From positions 28,397,865-28,461,864 of the forward strand of contig JAFMSR010000005.1 of NCBI GenBank assembly GCA_022818135.1: DNA of 64,000 nucleotides, given 5' to 3'. The stretch is from Saxidomus purpurata (lineage: Eukaryota > Mollusca > Bivalvia > Venerida > Veneridae). The position numbers were made by a program, and so were the translations under genes. Numbering within the stretch: position 1 is the stretch's first letter; each line of letters begins with the position of its first letter. Under the pieces are notes generated by a model. It worked only from the letters and a program-made list of their open reading frames with translations, made no database searches and had not been told where the DNA came from. Below are positions 1 to 11,218 of the stretch, one piece after another.

Positions 1-1568
1 CGGTTGGCTTATTCAATGTGTAAAGATACTTCTGTAAGCGTGTTGGGGAAAGTTGATAATATAACCAGGTATCTTCCGAGGACTATGTTGTAAATGGCTG
101 TCTTCACAGGTACCAGATATTGTTAAATTACCTGCAAATATTAAATTATGAATACTTTATTGTGGTTAAAGGTACTATAAAGATAAATATAGGAAAGGGC
201 AAAGAAATAACGTCATTCCAATAATTTTGTCTTTTTAAAGTCCCGGGATCACATTGTTTTTACTGATTTATAAAAATAAATTCACCGAAAGGATCATGAT
301 AGAACCATGTTTTATTAACTCTATAACAATGTTGACGTATATTCTTTCGTATCCAATTCATTTCTGAATGAAAAAGAGTTGCCAGAAAGACTTTCTTATT
401 TTTTGCAATGTCATTGAAAAAAATACTGCACTATATGTCTAACATGTCGATCGATTTAAAAAGCAAACTGAGGAATGATTTTTATACAAGTAAAGATCAT
501 TTCTGCCCGCACGACATCTTTCTCGCAGTGTTAACAGCTACTTGTAATTGTGATCCTTGGACTTTAAGGTAACATAATCCCTTCATCATTTTTTGCAAAA
601 CTAGTGATTACATTGAATGTCGTCCTTCAAGTGAATAGAACTTTTGGCATAAAGAAAAATAATTCATATTTGGAAGGAACCAATAATATATAAATATATT
701 TCAAGAGAGAAATAGATAAGAAATAGCCAACAAAATAGCAAACGAAGTTAAACGGATACAAAATTAAACGAGTTGCCCTCAAAACTCGTTCGGAAAAGAA
801 CCAACCATGCAAACAGTTTAGAGCATTTTTCATCACTTTACTTTTTGTCAATACGCTGTTCCATGCCGGTATGCTACATGCATACATCATTTTAAAACGA
901 TATATTAAGTGAGATAGAGAAATCCTTTTTTGTATGTTTATACAGTACCATATGTGTTAAAAAGGAAAACCAACGTGTGAAAATTCAACAGATAAAAATC
1001 ACCAAACATTTTTCCAAAGCTGTTAACCATTTGGGGTTGTTGATTTACAGGCATACATTTATATCAGCAAAGGTACAATCTTAATTTTGAATTAGTAAAG
1101 AAACAAAATCGACATGTAAAGACAAAATAATGCCAAACATAAATGCAATTCTTGGGCAGACAGTAACTATAATTATCGTGAGAAGTAGAGGCTTGCAAAC
1201 AGTTCTGCACGTGGGTACAATTTACTCTACCTTACCACAGGCAGAACAATACACATCGACATGAAAAGGTTACAAATGAAGTGAAAGGATAATGTCTATC
1301 AACATGCACTCGCATATCATGATTCTATATTGTTTTTTAACACCCATCGTCTTATCTCTCTTGTTCATGGTTTTATATACGTTTTATGGTACAGTCTCAT
1401 CAATAAACATCCAAAATACAATACAGATATGTAAAATAGCAAAACAGTATATGACCATCTGATGTCTAACAGAGATAGCTTGCATGTTGACGTCTTTTTG
1501 AGTTATTTGTTGAGTATTGTGTCCGTTTGTTTGAGATGATGCCCTAAGGATAAGGTATTTCGTGCAGA
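1..1568. other. Non-coding AT-rich stretch, no feature seen
   Basis: No recognisable coding segment, RNA gene or repeat. A minus-strand open frame at 627-890 is hydrophobic and Lys/Phe/Tyr-rich, as AT-rich random sequence tends to be. It has no domain, no splice-site context and no repeat partner in the window, so it is not called. Confidence 0.6.
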
Positions 1569-1862
1569 TTTATGGCATCTCACTGATTTAACCGTTTCAT
1601 GGCATTTCACTGATTTAACCTTGTTATTGCATTTCACTGATTTGACCTTTTTATGGCATCTCGCTGATTTAACCTTTGTATGGCATCTCACTGATTTAAC
1701 CGTTTCATGGTATCTCACTGATTTAACCTTTTATGGCATCTCACTGATTTAACCTATTTATGGCATCTCACTGATTTAACCTTTTTATGGGATCTCACTG
1801 GTTTAACGTTTTTATGGCATCTCACTGCTTAAACCTTTTTATGGCATCTCGCTGATTTGACT
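1569..1862. repeat. 27-bp minisatellite, 11 units
   Basis: Eleven head-to-tail units share the core CTCACTGATTTAACC followed by a T-rich spacer and TATGGCAT. Cores begin at about 1579, 1604, 1633, 1661, 1686, 1715, 1740, 1766, 1794, 1821 and 1848, so spacing is 25-29 bp with a mode of 27. Because 27 is divisible by three, the minus strand of the first units stays open and reads as a 9-residue repeat of the type KVKSVRCHK. Length changes in later units break this frame, which argues against a real repeat protein. The array stops sharply at about 1862, just before TCTATTGCAG, a splice-acceptor-like sequence. The units differ by several substitutions, so the array is not newly expanded. Confidence 0.9.
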
Positions 1863-2122
1863 TATTGTCTATTGCAGGGTGTCGTTTGGCAGTAAAGGTT
1901 CGATGGTGGAGACGTTAATCATAGAAGACATTCCCTATTATAATGATAGGCATGTCTTTAAGAATGATATCAACAATAAAACCAGGTAAGAACGGAGTAT
2001 GATAGTAACATAGTCTTGTAATAATTACGCTTTGCTAACACAGTTTTTTAATATAGTGTGTACTCCGAATATTGAGAATGCAAGCACTACAGGAAACACC
2101 ATGAAAAAATTTGAAAATGCTA

Positions 2123-2455
2123 TTAAGGTGGCGCCAGACAAAAGCAAGAATTTCGTTTGCAAAAATCTTCAATGTTTTCATAGTTTTTAATTATAGTCAG
2201 AATGTATGTAAGCCTATTCAATTTCGGTAAGGTGTTTTCAGTTTCTAAACAGTTTTCAGTTTCTAAACAATGAAACAAAAGTAATGATGATGTCCGGGAT
2301 TTTAAAAAGAAATGGGTCATTTAAAGTATGTCACAACTTTTTGGATTCACTAATGACCATTATTTGTATCCACATTTTCTAAATTCATTCAAAATGATAA
2401 AAAAATTTGAAAATCTTTAGAATAAAATAAAAGCTTTTGTCTGGCGCTAATTTAA
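2123..2455. mobile_element. Possible MITE with 15-bp inverted repeats, TTAA-flanked
   Basis: GCGCCAGACAAAAGC at 2131-2145 reappears as an exact reverse complement at 2433-2447. Both copies lie a few bases inside a TTAA (2123-2126 and 2452-2455). The roughly 300 bp between them is AT-rich with no usable ORF. Inverted ends, small size and TTAA flanks would suit a non-autonomous DNA transposon such as a piggyBac-type MITE. However, the four bases between TTAA and the exact repeat differ at the two ends, and TTAA is common in this AT-rich DNA. The 15-bp inverted repeat is solid; the mobile-element reading is inference. Confidence 0.45.
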
Positions 2456-5400
2456 GGACATTGATAGAATACTTAGTCTATGAAGGACAAGCCATCAATT
2501 TTGGTTGATTGACAGTAAATATTAAACATGGATAGCATACTTCTTGATTTTGGAAAAACAGTTACGATATTTACATTAACACGCATTGGTACATCATTAA
2601 AGAGGTATGGGTGTTCTTTTCACACCAAAATGGTGATTTCCTTGGGAAAGAACAGTTGCTAAACGCGATAAAAAGGTGATTTATTAAGTTTATATGCAGG
2701 CTTTCTGCATTTTATTTCCACCATGTATTGGTTACAGTTACATATTTTGTGAATTGTTTCTGGCCATCCATAAATAACTGATATTGATCCTAGTTAATTC
2801 TTGTATTAACTAGATCAATCTAATATATTACCAGTTCACATGACGATACTTAATTGACAAGTGTAATAACATGGTTTGCTCTCTGAGTGAGGTGTTTGTC
2901 ACAAACGATGTTATCTTCTGCAATTGTTTTAATTTGACGTTTTACGTTGGATTAATATCGGACACAGTTGTGGTCTTGACTACTCTATGATGTATTTGGC
3001 TGTTCATGAACTATGTTGCGTGCAGTTGTAATATGTAACTAATTTTATGATCTTGTTTCAAATATCATTGTAATGGAAAAATATCACTTGTGTCAATAAT
3101 ACGATTGATTCAATGTACACCTTCGATTTCACGTAAATTGAATTTACGTTACCTGGATATATTACTGACAGAGATTTGTGACAAAAGGCACGTTCACATG
3201 CTTATCTGAAAGTCTTAGAAACTTGTTTTTATTTTGACGCAATGGGAAATATTTTTCTATTTTACATTGAAGTTTTTTATTTGGGCAGTGAGCATTTTTG
3301 AAATTGAAATTTGAACAGCTCTTACCTTTCAGCGATAAAGCCATACTTTATTTTAATTTCCATGACCAATCGGTTAAAAGATAGAAGATAAGTTTGTATT
3401 TTGTGCTATACATGTATATTTGGGCAAGTGTGTAAAAGTTATATTTTGCCATGATAGCATTTTACATAGTCTATACTTAGGAGCTAAAAGACGGAATAAA
3501 GAACAAAAAAAGATTTTGTGTGATTTTATTGAACTGGCATCAATAGCTGTAGCAATGTTGCTATTCAAAAACTACTTGATAAAATACTATAATAAGTAGT
3601 ACGTTTACTTATACAATACATGGGACTCTTTTGTTACGGTCTATTGCAGGTTATATTTTATTATCCAACCTATAACATAATCTAACGTGACTACTATAAA
3701 CAATTTGCCTAATGTTTAAATAAAGAAGAACAGTAATTCCTAATTTATTTATGTTAGATCGATGTATGTTGAAGCTTGGTCAAATCTACAGTAACCAGCG
3801 AGGTTCCCAGACGATCACTAGATATTTGTCTGAAAATAGTGATACATCCGTGCAAGGGAAGTTGTTACATTTAATTTGATGTCAAATTTGTCGCACTCAC
3901 GAAGATATGCCAAGTTTAATTGATACAACACGTGTCTAATTATTTAGACGATCTCGGAGAATGTTAGTCTGGTTCTCTGCCGAACTGGCATGCTGCACAT
4001 TATATCAGACAAAGCTCAATAATGGCGGCACCCGATGGAAACTAAAAATTATAATGTTTATATAGTGAAAATGATAAAAAAAACATGGATCATTTTTCGA
4101 ATGTTCACCCTCTGAACGTTGTAAACGTTAAAAACGATGGACCAGTAAGTGTACTATATTACGGACAAGTTATTTCAAGAAGATATTTCGACTATGGTAT
4201 TGATTTAATTAAATTTTAGCCACCCAAGTCAAGCTTAAAGATGTTCAAAATTAAAGCTGAAAAAAGAAAAACAAAGAAAATAGCAGATAAAAAGTGGTTG
4301 ATTTAAACCTAAAATGTATAAATAGAGACCCGGTGACACAACTACATTTTTGTACTAAGGATCATTTTAATATAAAAAAGCCTCTGCTAGCTAAATATCC
4401 GAAATCTTAACGCATACCCACCACATCCAAAATACGACTACTTTGTCGGATGTTTATTTTTCGTTATAGTTTATTGTTCAATAAAAGATTAATAACAATT
4501 TACATAAAGCTTGTATTGACAAATCACATACTGCAAGGCATTTGAATTGATCAATTCCTACATAAAAACTCTTCGTAAAGTACAAATGCTTGTGTGAGTG
4601 CAGCCGTTGTCGAGATTTTTTCTGACCCATACGACAGGTTACACTAGACTAGGAGAATCTCAGTGTTTATCACTGACGTAATGAGTCCAAAGAGCTAAAT
4701 AAAATGAACTATACCGCTATACAAATTTGTGACTTCACTTTTTAAAAACAATTTGTCTCTGTAAGGGTTGTTGTTATACATAATATATTTATGCTTCATA
4801 TTAGCATTTTGCCGTAGTTCATGCTAAACTTGCAAATATTAGTCAATATTTAGAATGCCTGTTCATTCACGCAGTATGTATTTCTGAAAATACAATTTTA
4901 AGTAATCTTTCGACGTAGAAGCGCTACTTTACACGTGGATTATAACTAATATATTTCCTCTTGTCTGTTGCAAGGATTATTTCAGAGATATTTTGGACGT
5001 ATGCCAATTTTGTTTTCCTGAAATTTCTCATCTTATGTTTTAAAAAAAGGTAATTGCCCGTCACATGTTGAAGGAAGTAATTAGTAAATCCAGAACATTC
5101 ATTTTTCATATTATCTTACTGTATTTTAGAGGGAAATTCGACTACCACAGCATTTTTGCGTCATTTGGTGGAATCAACGCCACAGTTTTTTTAAGAACTG
5201 TCGACAATGTTGTGCCGCATTGATAATGGTTTAGAATTGCATTTATCATCCGTAAGATTGAAGAAAAAAGTTTTTAGACATAAATTCATGAATTTCTTTC
5301 ATTACAACTAAAAACTGAAAACTTCCCCTATGGACATATGGTTAAGTGAAGGGTCAAGGTCACAATATCATCGATATTTCCAATGTTTTGTAATGGTTGC

Positions 5401-6385
5401 TAGTCAGTTTTGTATACATTGAACATCAAATGTAATCAGTTTGACTTCAAAGTCCATTACCTGACGGAATAATTGCCCCTGATTGGAACTATTATGAAAA
5501 GTGCTACAGAAAGTTGTCAGTTGACCAGTATAGAGATAAAAACAGTACAACCATTCTGCCAGCGTAGAGATAAAGTGAATCTAACATGTTCATGAGTTGT
5601 GGATAAGTAAATCCAACCCGAAGGTTGAGATACGACAAAAAACGAGGCTCTTACATTTTTGATCAAACACTGCAGACTGATACATTTATTTCACGAAGAA
5701 AAACTGAAAACATAAATCATCCTAAAGACAGTGTATCTGTTATATAGCATTTTATTACATGAAAACTTATCAATTTTATTTCTTGATCTTGAAGAGCACT
5801 CGTTTGATATTGCCAGATGCTGACATATTTTGATGTTTTAAAGTGACATTATGCGCATCTTACTGCACATAGTGTATTTTGGTAACAGTTTTAAAAGCTT
5901 TTCGGTTGCTGTGCTTTAAATGTGTTAACAAGAAATGCCGCATTAGTATTTGAAGTCGGTGCTTTAGAAATAAAACAATTGAACTAATAAGATATTATAG
6001 TTCCTTTCTTCACGGTGATCTCCCTTGTTTTTTTGTTGTTGTTGGTAGAGATTAGCAACTCCTGCATTCAGTTCCTTTTTTTAAATTGACTCTCCAAGTC
6101 AAAATAAGAAAAGTAATTTTGGAAAATTTTATTTCGGCTGGTAGCAGGAAGAGTTTGGTGTATTGGGTTAAAGCATTTTTCTCTACCCTTTTTCACCCCT
6201 ATTTCAGATGGTTTTCTTTAAAAATGTTATGGGCACCGAACAAGGGTGGAAAATATGGGTGGCTGTTTAGATTACTTTGTATCGGAATGGAATAAAATAT
6301 TGGCAGAAAATACCATGGTGGCTTTTTTTATTTTTGACAAGTTTGAAACTAATATTTATCATTTTTTATCTTAAAATAAACACTG
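2456..6385. other. Non-coding AT-rich stretch, no feature seen
   Basis: About 3.9 kb with only short, low-complexity open frames (at most about 70 codons) and no recognisable domain, RNA gene or tandem repeat. A segment at about 6,080-6,290 is slightly richer in G, with an open frame of 69 codons, but I see nothing that identifies it. Confidence 0.5.
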
Positions 6386-7102
6386 AAGCTTTTTTTCTTG
6401 AAAACTGACGACTGTTAATCTGTTTCAATTTTCGCTCTATGACATCTCCAAAAAAGGCAAATATAGTAGTCAGTATTTCAATAATTTGATTGTTTTTACT
6501 GTTTTTCTTTTTAAAACAACTCTTTAATTTCAAATAGAAAAACAGTTATACTAAGTCTTATTATTCCCTGAGGAATATTTGAAAGAACTATGATTGTTTT
6601 TATATCGTTCCCGTCAACGGGGATGACCATCTTCGCGTTTGTTGCTTGTACTTAACGGCAGTAACACGTTAGTGATGGCTGTCTCGGCTAGCTCTGAACA
6701 ATGGAATATTCATTAAAGTTACGAATTGCACCCGTAGGCACCAGCTAATCGATTAAGTCTCATAAAAGCTATGTTTTGCACCGTATCTGCCATTGTGAAA
6801 TATAATATCTATGTATCATTTTCATATTCCTCCTCATCCATTCAAGCATTACTGACAGGCAATGAACTTGAAAGGCCCACATGAATAAAATGCTCAATAA
6901 GAAATATCACAGATCTTTAATTCTCCTTAAAATATTGTTCATTGTTTGATAAATGTAAAGTACTTGTGGAATTTATCTTAAATACCTTTTTATATGTAAA
7001 ATTGTTATTTAGAGTTGTAACTTTATGGTGATATTGATCTTGCATTTCTTCAATTCGTTGAAACATCCTACTTTTATAACTGTAAATGGAATACATCCCC
7101 AG
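6386..7102. repeat. Duplicated block alpha, copy 1
   Basis: This segment is closely similar to 10,256-10,855 in the same orientation. Long shared runs include the stretch from about 6,640 (GTAACACGTTAGTGATGGCT) through 6,830, and 7,020-7,100. Copy 1 has about 100 extra bases (6,487-6,589) bounded by the direct repeat GATTGTTTTTA. Copy 2 lacks this interval, as expected if it was deleted between the two short repeats. Similarity ends abruptly near 7,102. The block carries a minus-strand coiled-coil-like reading frame, listed separately. Confidence 0.85.
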
Positions 7103-7135
7103 TGAGATACATAAACTAGAGCATATGAATAGCAA
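6986..7135 (-). CDS. Candidate first exon: short signal-anchor plus coiled-coil peptide
   Basis: Reading from an ATG at 7135, this 50-codon frame begins with a hydrophobic stretch (MLFICSSLCISLGM), then a tyrosine/lysine segment and a charged heptad-like stretch (MFQRIEEMQDQYHHKV). It ends at AAG|GTATTT, a plausible splice donor at 6985/6986, with codon phase 0. A short N-terminal membrane anchor followed by coiled coil is common in the first exons of type II membrane proteins, but no family is recognised. In the duplicated copy at 10.8 kb the coiled-coil part is identical, the hydrophobic start is replaced, and a TAA lies just before the donor. An alternative is that the acceptor-like TATTCCATTTACAG makes this an internal exon. 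It could also be neutral DNA in a repeated segment. Confidence 0.22.
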
Positions 7136-7420
7136 ACACGAGGACAGTGAGTCTGAAAACCAATGTACACGTCATTTCCGGAATTAGAGCTACAAGAACA
7201 TTTTTGAAACTCCAACATAAAATTTTAGGAGTGTTTAGAATTCTTACATGAAGGAAAAAATGAATACCTTTTCGTGTATCGGTAGAATGTTTACACCTTT
7301 TAGCCGTTCTGGTGCAAGAATTCATGTTTGCATATTTGCATGACTTATCTTGGAGTTATTTTGAAACCTGGCCAAGAAGATTGTCTTCCAATTTATTAAC
7401 TGACATTTAGTAGCAATAAC
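7117..7420. repeat. Duplicated block gamma, copy 1
   Basis: Directly adjoins block alpha. The same sequence recurs at 12,464-12,765 in the same orientation with only scattered substitutions. Shared runs include GCAAACACGAGGACAGTGAG and AACATAAAATTTTAGGAGTG, and both end at ATTTATTAACTGACATTTA. No conserved reading frame is evident: short minus-strand frames exist in both copies but are not kept in register. Confidence 0.85.
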
Positions 7421-7579
7421 AGTATGTCACGTTGTAATTGGAACAATATGAACATGCAGAAAACATCATGCAAAGCTTTGTTTATCCAAAATTTAAGAAC
7501 ACCTGACTTGTTGTATGGTGCAGTATAAGACAAAGCTTATTTGTTCTTCAATTCTAAAAGTCATAATGAAAATGCTGTA

Positions 7580-7830
7580 AGTATGTCTCCCCCATTATAA
7601 ATGGGTAGAGACATATTGTTTGTGTTGTCTGTCTGTCTGTCTGTCTTTTTACCCGTCCATCTGTCTGCCACTAATCTTGCCAGCTCCATATATCTTGAAC
7701 CCCATAAAGGATTTTAAACTAACTCACCAAAAATGTTCACGATATTGAGACAATGTGCAGAGCGCATGTTGCAACCACCTTGATTCAAGGTCAATGTCAT
7801 TGTTACTAAAAATAGAAAAATGGTTGCCAC
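7580..7830 (+). mobile_element. Short pearl-like repeat: hairpin, TGTC microsatellite, unique core
   Basis: The segment starts with a strong hairpin (7584-7613: TGTCTC-CCCAT pairing with ATGGG-GAGACA), followed by CATATT and a (TGTC)n tract at 7626-7646. A non-repetitive core then includes TTCAAGGTCAATGTCATTG and ends near 7,830. The order hairpin, CATATT, tetranucleotide microsatellite, core also occurs in the larger element at 15.68 kb. Bivalve genomes contain many microsatellite-bearing non-autonomous elements (pearl/CvA-type, thought to be Helitron-related). I place this one there by architecture and remembered sequence; the exact 3' end is uncertain. Confidence 0.5.
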
Positions 7831-10084
7831 TACTTGAATTTAATCGAATCTATTTCGCGATCCCTGACAATTTTCGGAAAAGAACGTCTGAACTAGATAG
7901 TTATCTTTTTCCATTGTATATCATCGAAGTGAACTTGTCGTCTTTCAAGAATAAAACAGGCTGCACCCTTTTCTTTACAGCCCCGATTCCTAAATCAGTT
8001 TTATCATGTTTACGTGTATCGGTGAAGTTAATTAGAAAAATTCACCGGAAAGAAATAAGTTAAGGAAATACGCAAATTGAATGCAAAACTACTCATTGTG
8101 CAACCTTCCTACTTTCCATCAGTTTATTTGATTGCAAGAACACTAACAAGGTTGAAGCTGTAAATTATCTATGGTACTGTAAATTTTATACAGGTCTCAA
8201 ATTCATTATGCTAATTTTTTTAATTTGATTTTTCATTTTTTAAGATTCAACAAATCAGTCCTACCAAAAATAGAATCACTCCTTTCCTTAATGGCAGCAA
8301 TACTGCAAAAAGTCTTAATTGACATTTACTGGAAATCGTATGCAATCACGCAGCTCAGCTTTGATGAAGAGAGGGTGAACTCGCTTTTATTCACGGTAAC
8401 TATATATTTCCAGAGAGGATCAAGCAATACATACCATTTTATTTTCGACAAAATTTTACATATAGTGTCATAGCTTGAAATAGCCCCTTAGGTGGAAAAG
8501 GAAAGACGCTTTTCCTTCGTGATTTTTGGGTTTTAGAGACCGTTGGAAGATTACTCTTAACTGAGCAGGATAAATGGCAACGCTACACTGATAGATGTTA
8601 ACTGAATATAATATAAGAATTATAGCGCATTACATAGCGTTTGTTGATATTTCATTTGGCTAATATGTTGCTAAGCAATATTACGAAATACAAATGCCAT
8701 CGATTGTAGAATAGTTTCCTGAAGAGCTTAAACGCCAAAGAGCCATGGAATACAATATCCGAAATTTAATTATTTGTGCCCTGTAAATCATTCCCGCCGA
8801 AGTGAAAACAGGTCCGTAGGAGATTTTATTTGTTTGTGAAGCAAACAAATTTACATACCGTTTTCCGAAGCCTACTCCTTAAGTACCAAATCTGGAAGTA
8901 GCTCCGGCACGTCAGTCAGCATATAATCCCAAATTATGATTCTTCATTTGAAACCATATGGCCATTGCAGACATGAAAGTTGTATTGTTTAAATATATAA
9001 TGTTATAAAGTCATGCAGCATCAGCTAAGTTTGGTAAATATAACGAAAGTAAACTGTTTTCGAAAACGAACCGCGGATGTATTTCATTTTACAATGATGC
9101 GTAAAAATAAGGGACGATTAACTATAAATATACTACCTATAGAAATAGTTCGATTTCTTAACACGCCGGTCATTTCTTAAACCTTGTGCGGAAAGAAAAC
9201 ATATGTTTCGGAGTTTCTGTGACAACAAAATGTCTAACCCTGATCGTCATTTTAAAGAATGAAATATTTTGAACAGCCAGGAATATTTACGCGCATGTGT
9301 ACACATTCTCTTTTTACGATTACATCCATCCATTCATAAATTTTATTCAATGCGCGGCAAGGGACGTAATTATAACTTTCCTTATTGCTGATATGTTTAT
9401 TCTGCGGACCTGGCGCGAGCTAGTCTGCGTTCCTACATGTATTGTTCCTACGCATGGGCACCTTAAGCAGAAAACGTTAATACGATTTGTTATATTTCAT
9501 AGATGGTGATTGTTAGATTGTAGAAGGCAATTTACCCTATATTCACCTGTAGACCTCGTTATCTTGAAACGCATCAAATGAGCTATTTTGTTAAAATACA
9601 TATCAATGACTGCAGTAAAAGATTTGAAGATCGTTACCTCGAAAAAATTTTGTTGAGTATAGTGAAAACCACTGCTGTCTATGTGTACCGGGAATAGAAA
9701 CAGAGACAATTCGATCCAAAATACGATTTATAACTGTTGCATTCTGTTCGTATCTTATTACCAACTGGTATAGCCTTCACTGATGAAGATTACAGCCTGA
9801 AATAGCCGTCACAACAAAACAAAGGACATATATTTTGAATACACAAACAAATCCAGCGTCTTCAGCGCTTTGATTATAAATTCGGCTTATGAGAATCGAA
9901 ATAATCTATAGCTTAGAATGCTTTATCGAAACTGAGACATGCACGGTCGGTTATATGCCCGTGTTATAATTCGTCCGGTCTTTTGCCACGTTAATCATCC
10001 CGCCCGGTATACCCCATCCGTGGACTGATTCATTTTCAATAAAGCACTGAAAGTCATAAATTATTTCTCAATTCATAAACGTAA
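7831..10084. other. Non-coding stretch, minor hairpin only
   Basis: No gene is recognised. At 8,830-8,850 TTTGTTTG and CAAACAAA form a short hairpin over TGAAG. Around 9,950-10,020 the sequence is locally CpG- and GC-richer (TCCCGCCCGGTATACCCC) without any recognisable feature. Open frames at 8,225-8,473 and 9,297-9,509 have no supporting context. Confidence 0.5.
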
Positions 10085-10258
10085 CTTGTCTCTCAATTCA
10101 TTCAGGGACACGGTATAATATGAAGATTAAGGACATAGGAAGTTGTGTTCATTCTTTTTTGTTGATCGTAACTTGTGGAATTTTCATAGTGAAGAGCTTC
10201 CCTGGGCTTTCAGAAACAAAACACATTTTACAAAGTATCTTGAAAAGAGCATGTTTTT
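10085..10258 (+). repeat. Duplicated block beta, copy 1 (signal-anchor-like frame)
   Basis: Almost identical to 12,779-12,946 (a few substitutions and a one-base indel), so this duplication is relatively young. An ATG at 10,120 opens a frame with a polar start (MKIKDIGSCVHS), a hydrophobic segment (FLLIVTCGIFIV) and a basic-aromatic stretch (KSFPGLSE), which looks like a signal anchor. The one-base difference (GAAACAAAAC here, GAACAAAAC in the other copy) puts the two copies out of frame after that point, so at most one can continue into a coding exon. The frame runs directly into block alpha here and reaches a stop at 10,305. No family is recognised. Confidence 0.8.
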
Positions 10259-10855
10259 TTCTGAAAACTGACGACTGTAAATCTGTTTCAATTTTCGCTA
10301 GATGACATCTCCCAAAAAGGCAAATATAGTAGTCAGTATTTCAATAATTTGATTGATTATTATATCGTTCACGTCAATTTGCGTTTGCTGCTTGTACTTT
10401 ACGGTAGTAACACGTTAGTGATGGCTGTCTCGGCTAGCTCTGAACAATGGAATATTCCGATTTCATTAAAGTTACGAATTGCACCCGTAGGCACCAGCTA
10501 ATCGATTAAGTCTCATAAAAGCTATGTTTTGCACCGTATCTGCCATTGTGAAATATAATATCTATGTATCATTTTCATATTCATCCTCATCCATTCTAGC
10601 ATTACTGGCAGGCAATGAACATTAAACGCCTACATGAATAAAATGATCCATAAGAAATATCACGGATCTTTAATCCTCCCGTAAAAGGTTGTTCATTGTT
10701 TAATAAATGAAAAATACTTGTGAAATTTATTTTAAATACCTTTTTATTTATAATTACCATTTAAATGTTTAACTTTATGGTGATATTGATCTTGCATTTC
10801 TTCAATTCGTTGAAACATCCTACTTTTATAACTGTAAATGGAATACGTCCCAATA
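10256..10855. repeat. Duplicated block alpha, copy 2
   Basis: Homologous to 6,386-7,102 and immediately downstream of block beta. It lacks about 100 bases present in copy 1 (see there). The minus-strand coiled-coil frame (SRMFQRIEEMQDQYHHKVK) is preserved, but a TAA stop appears just before the position of the copy-1 splice donor. Similarity ends at 10,855, where copy 1 passes into block gamma and copy 2 passes into unrelated sequence. Immediately after (10,915-10,975) the phrase CATACATGTGTAAATATCAG occurs twice, 47 bases apart, a small separate tandem duplication. Confidence 0.85.
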
Positions 10856-11218
10856 TGAAAATCAAAGGACTGAAAGTGCTGGAGGATCGATTGTCTCTGA
10901 ACAACACAGTCTGCACACATACATGTGTAAATATCAGGACAACATAGACTGTACACATACATGTGTAAATATCAGGACATCCCTTGCACGAGTAAAGTTA
11001 AAAACTGGAGACACAACTGTCCACAAATTTTTACCTTTCACCATTTGTGTAAACTTTACTTTTGAGATAGGAACCCATCTACTTACATTATGTCATTCAG
11101 TGACTATGTCCAACTACCCTATGAAGTATTAAGCTGTGAATCGTAACTGAAAAATGGATTTTGACAAAACTGAACTGAAAATTTATGGTTTGAACAACTT
11201 TTAATGTCAATCAAAAGT

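Noticed and set aside
1503..1718. 71-codon minus-strand basic repeat protein (KVKSVRCHK type)
   Set aside because: Generated by the 27-bp minisatellite period. Frame is lost in the remaining units, so no selection for coding is apparent.
1569..1862. Possible CRISPR array
   Set aside because: Units are directly adjacent with no unique spacers, and the organism is an animal.
7755..8063. 102-codon plus-strand open frame
   Set aside because: Its first quarter lies in the microsatellite-bearing repeat at 7.58-7.83 kb, the rest is low-complexity AT-rich sequence, and no domain or splice context is seen.
9760..9800. Hammerhead-ribozyme-like core (CTGATGA...GAAA)
   Set aside because: CTGATGA and GAAA are present, but the bases between can pair only for about two positions, and no stem I or III partner strands with a cleavage triplet fit. 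A covariance-model search would decide; by eye it fails.
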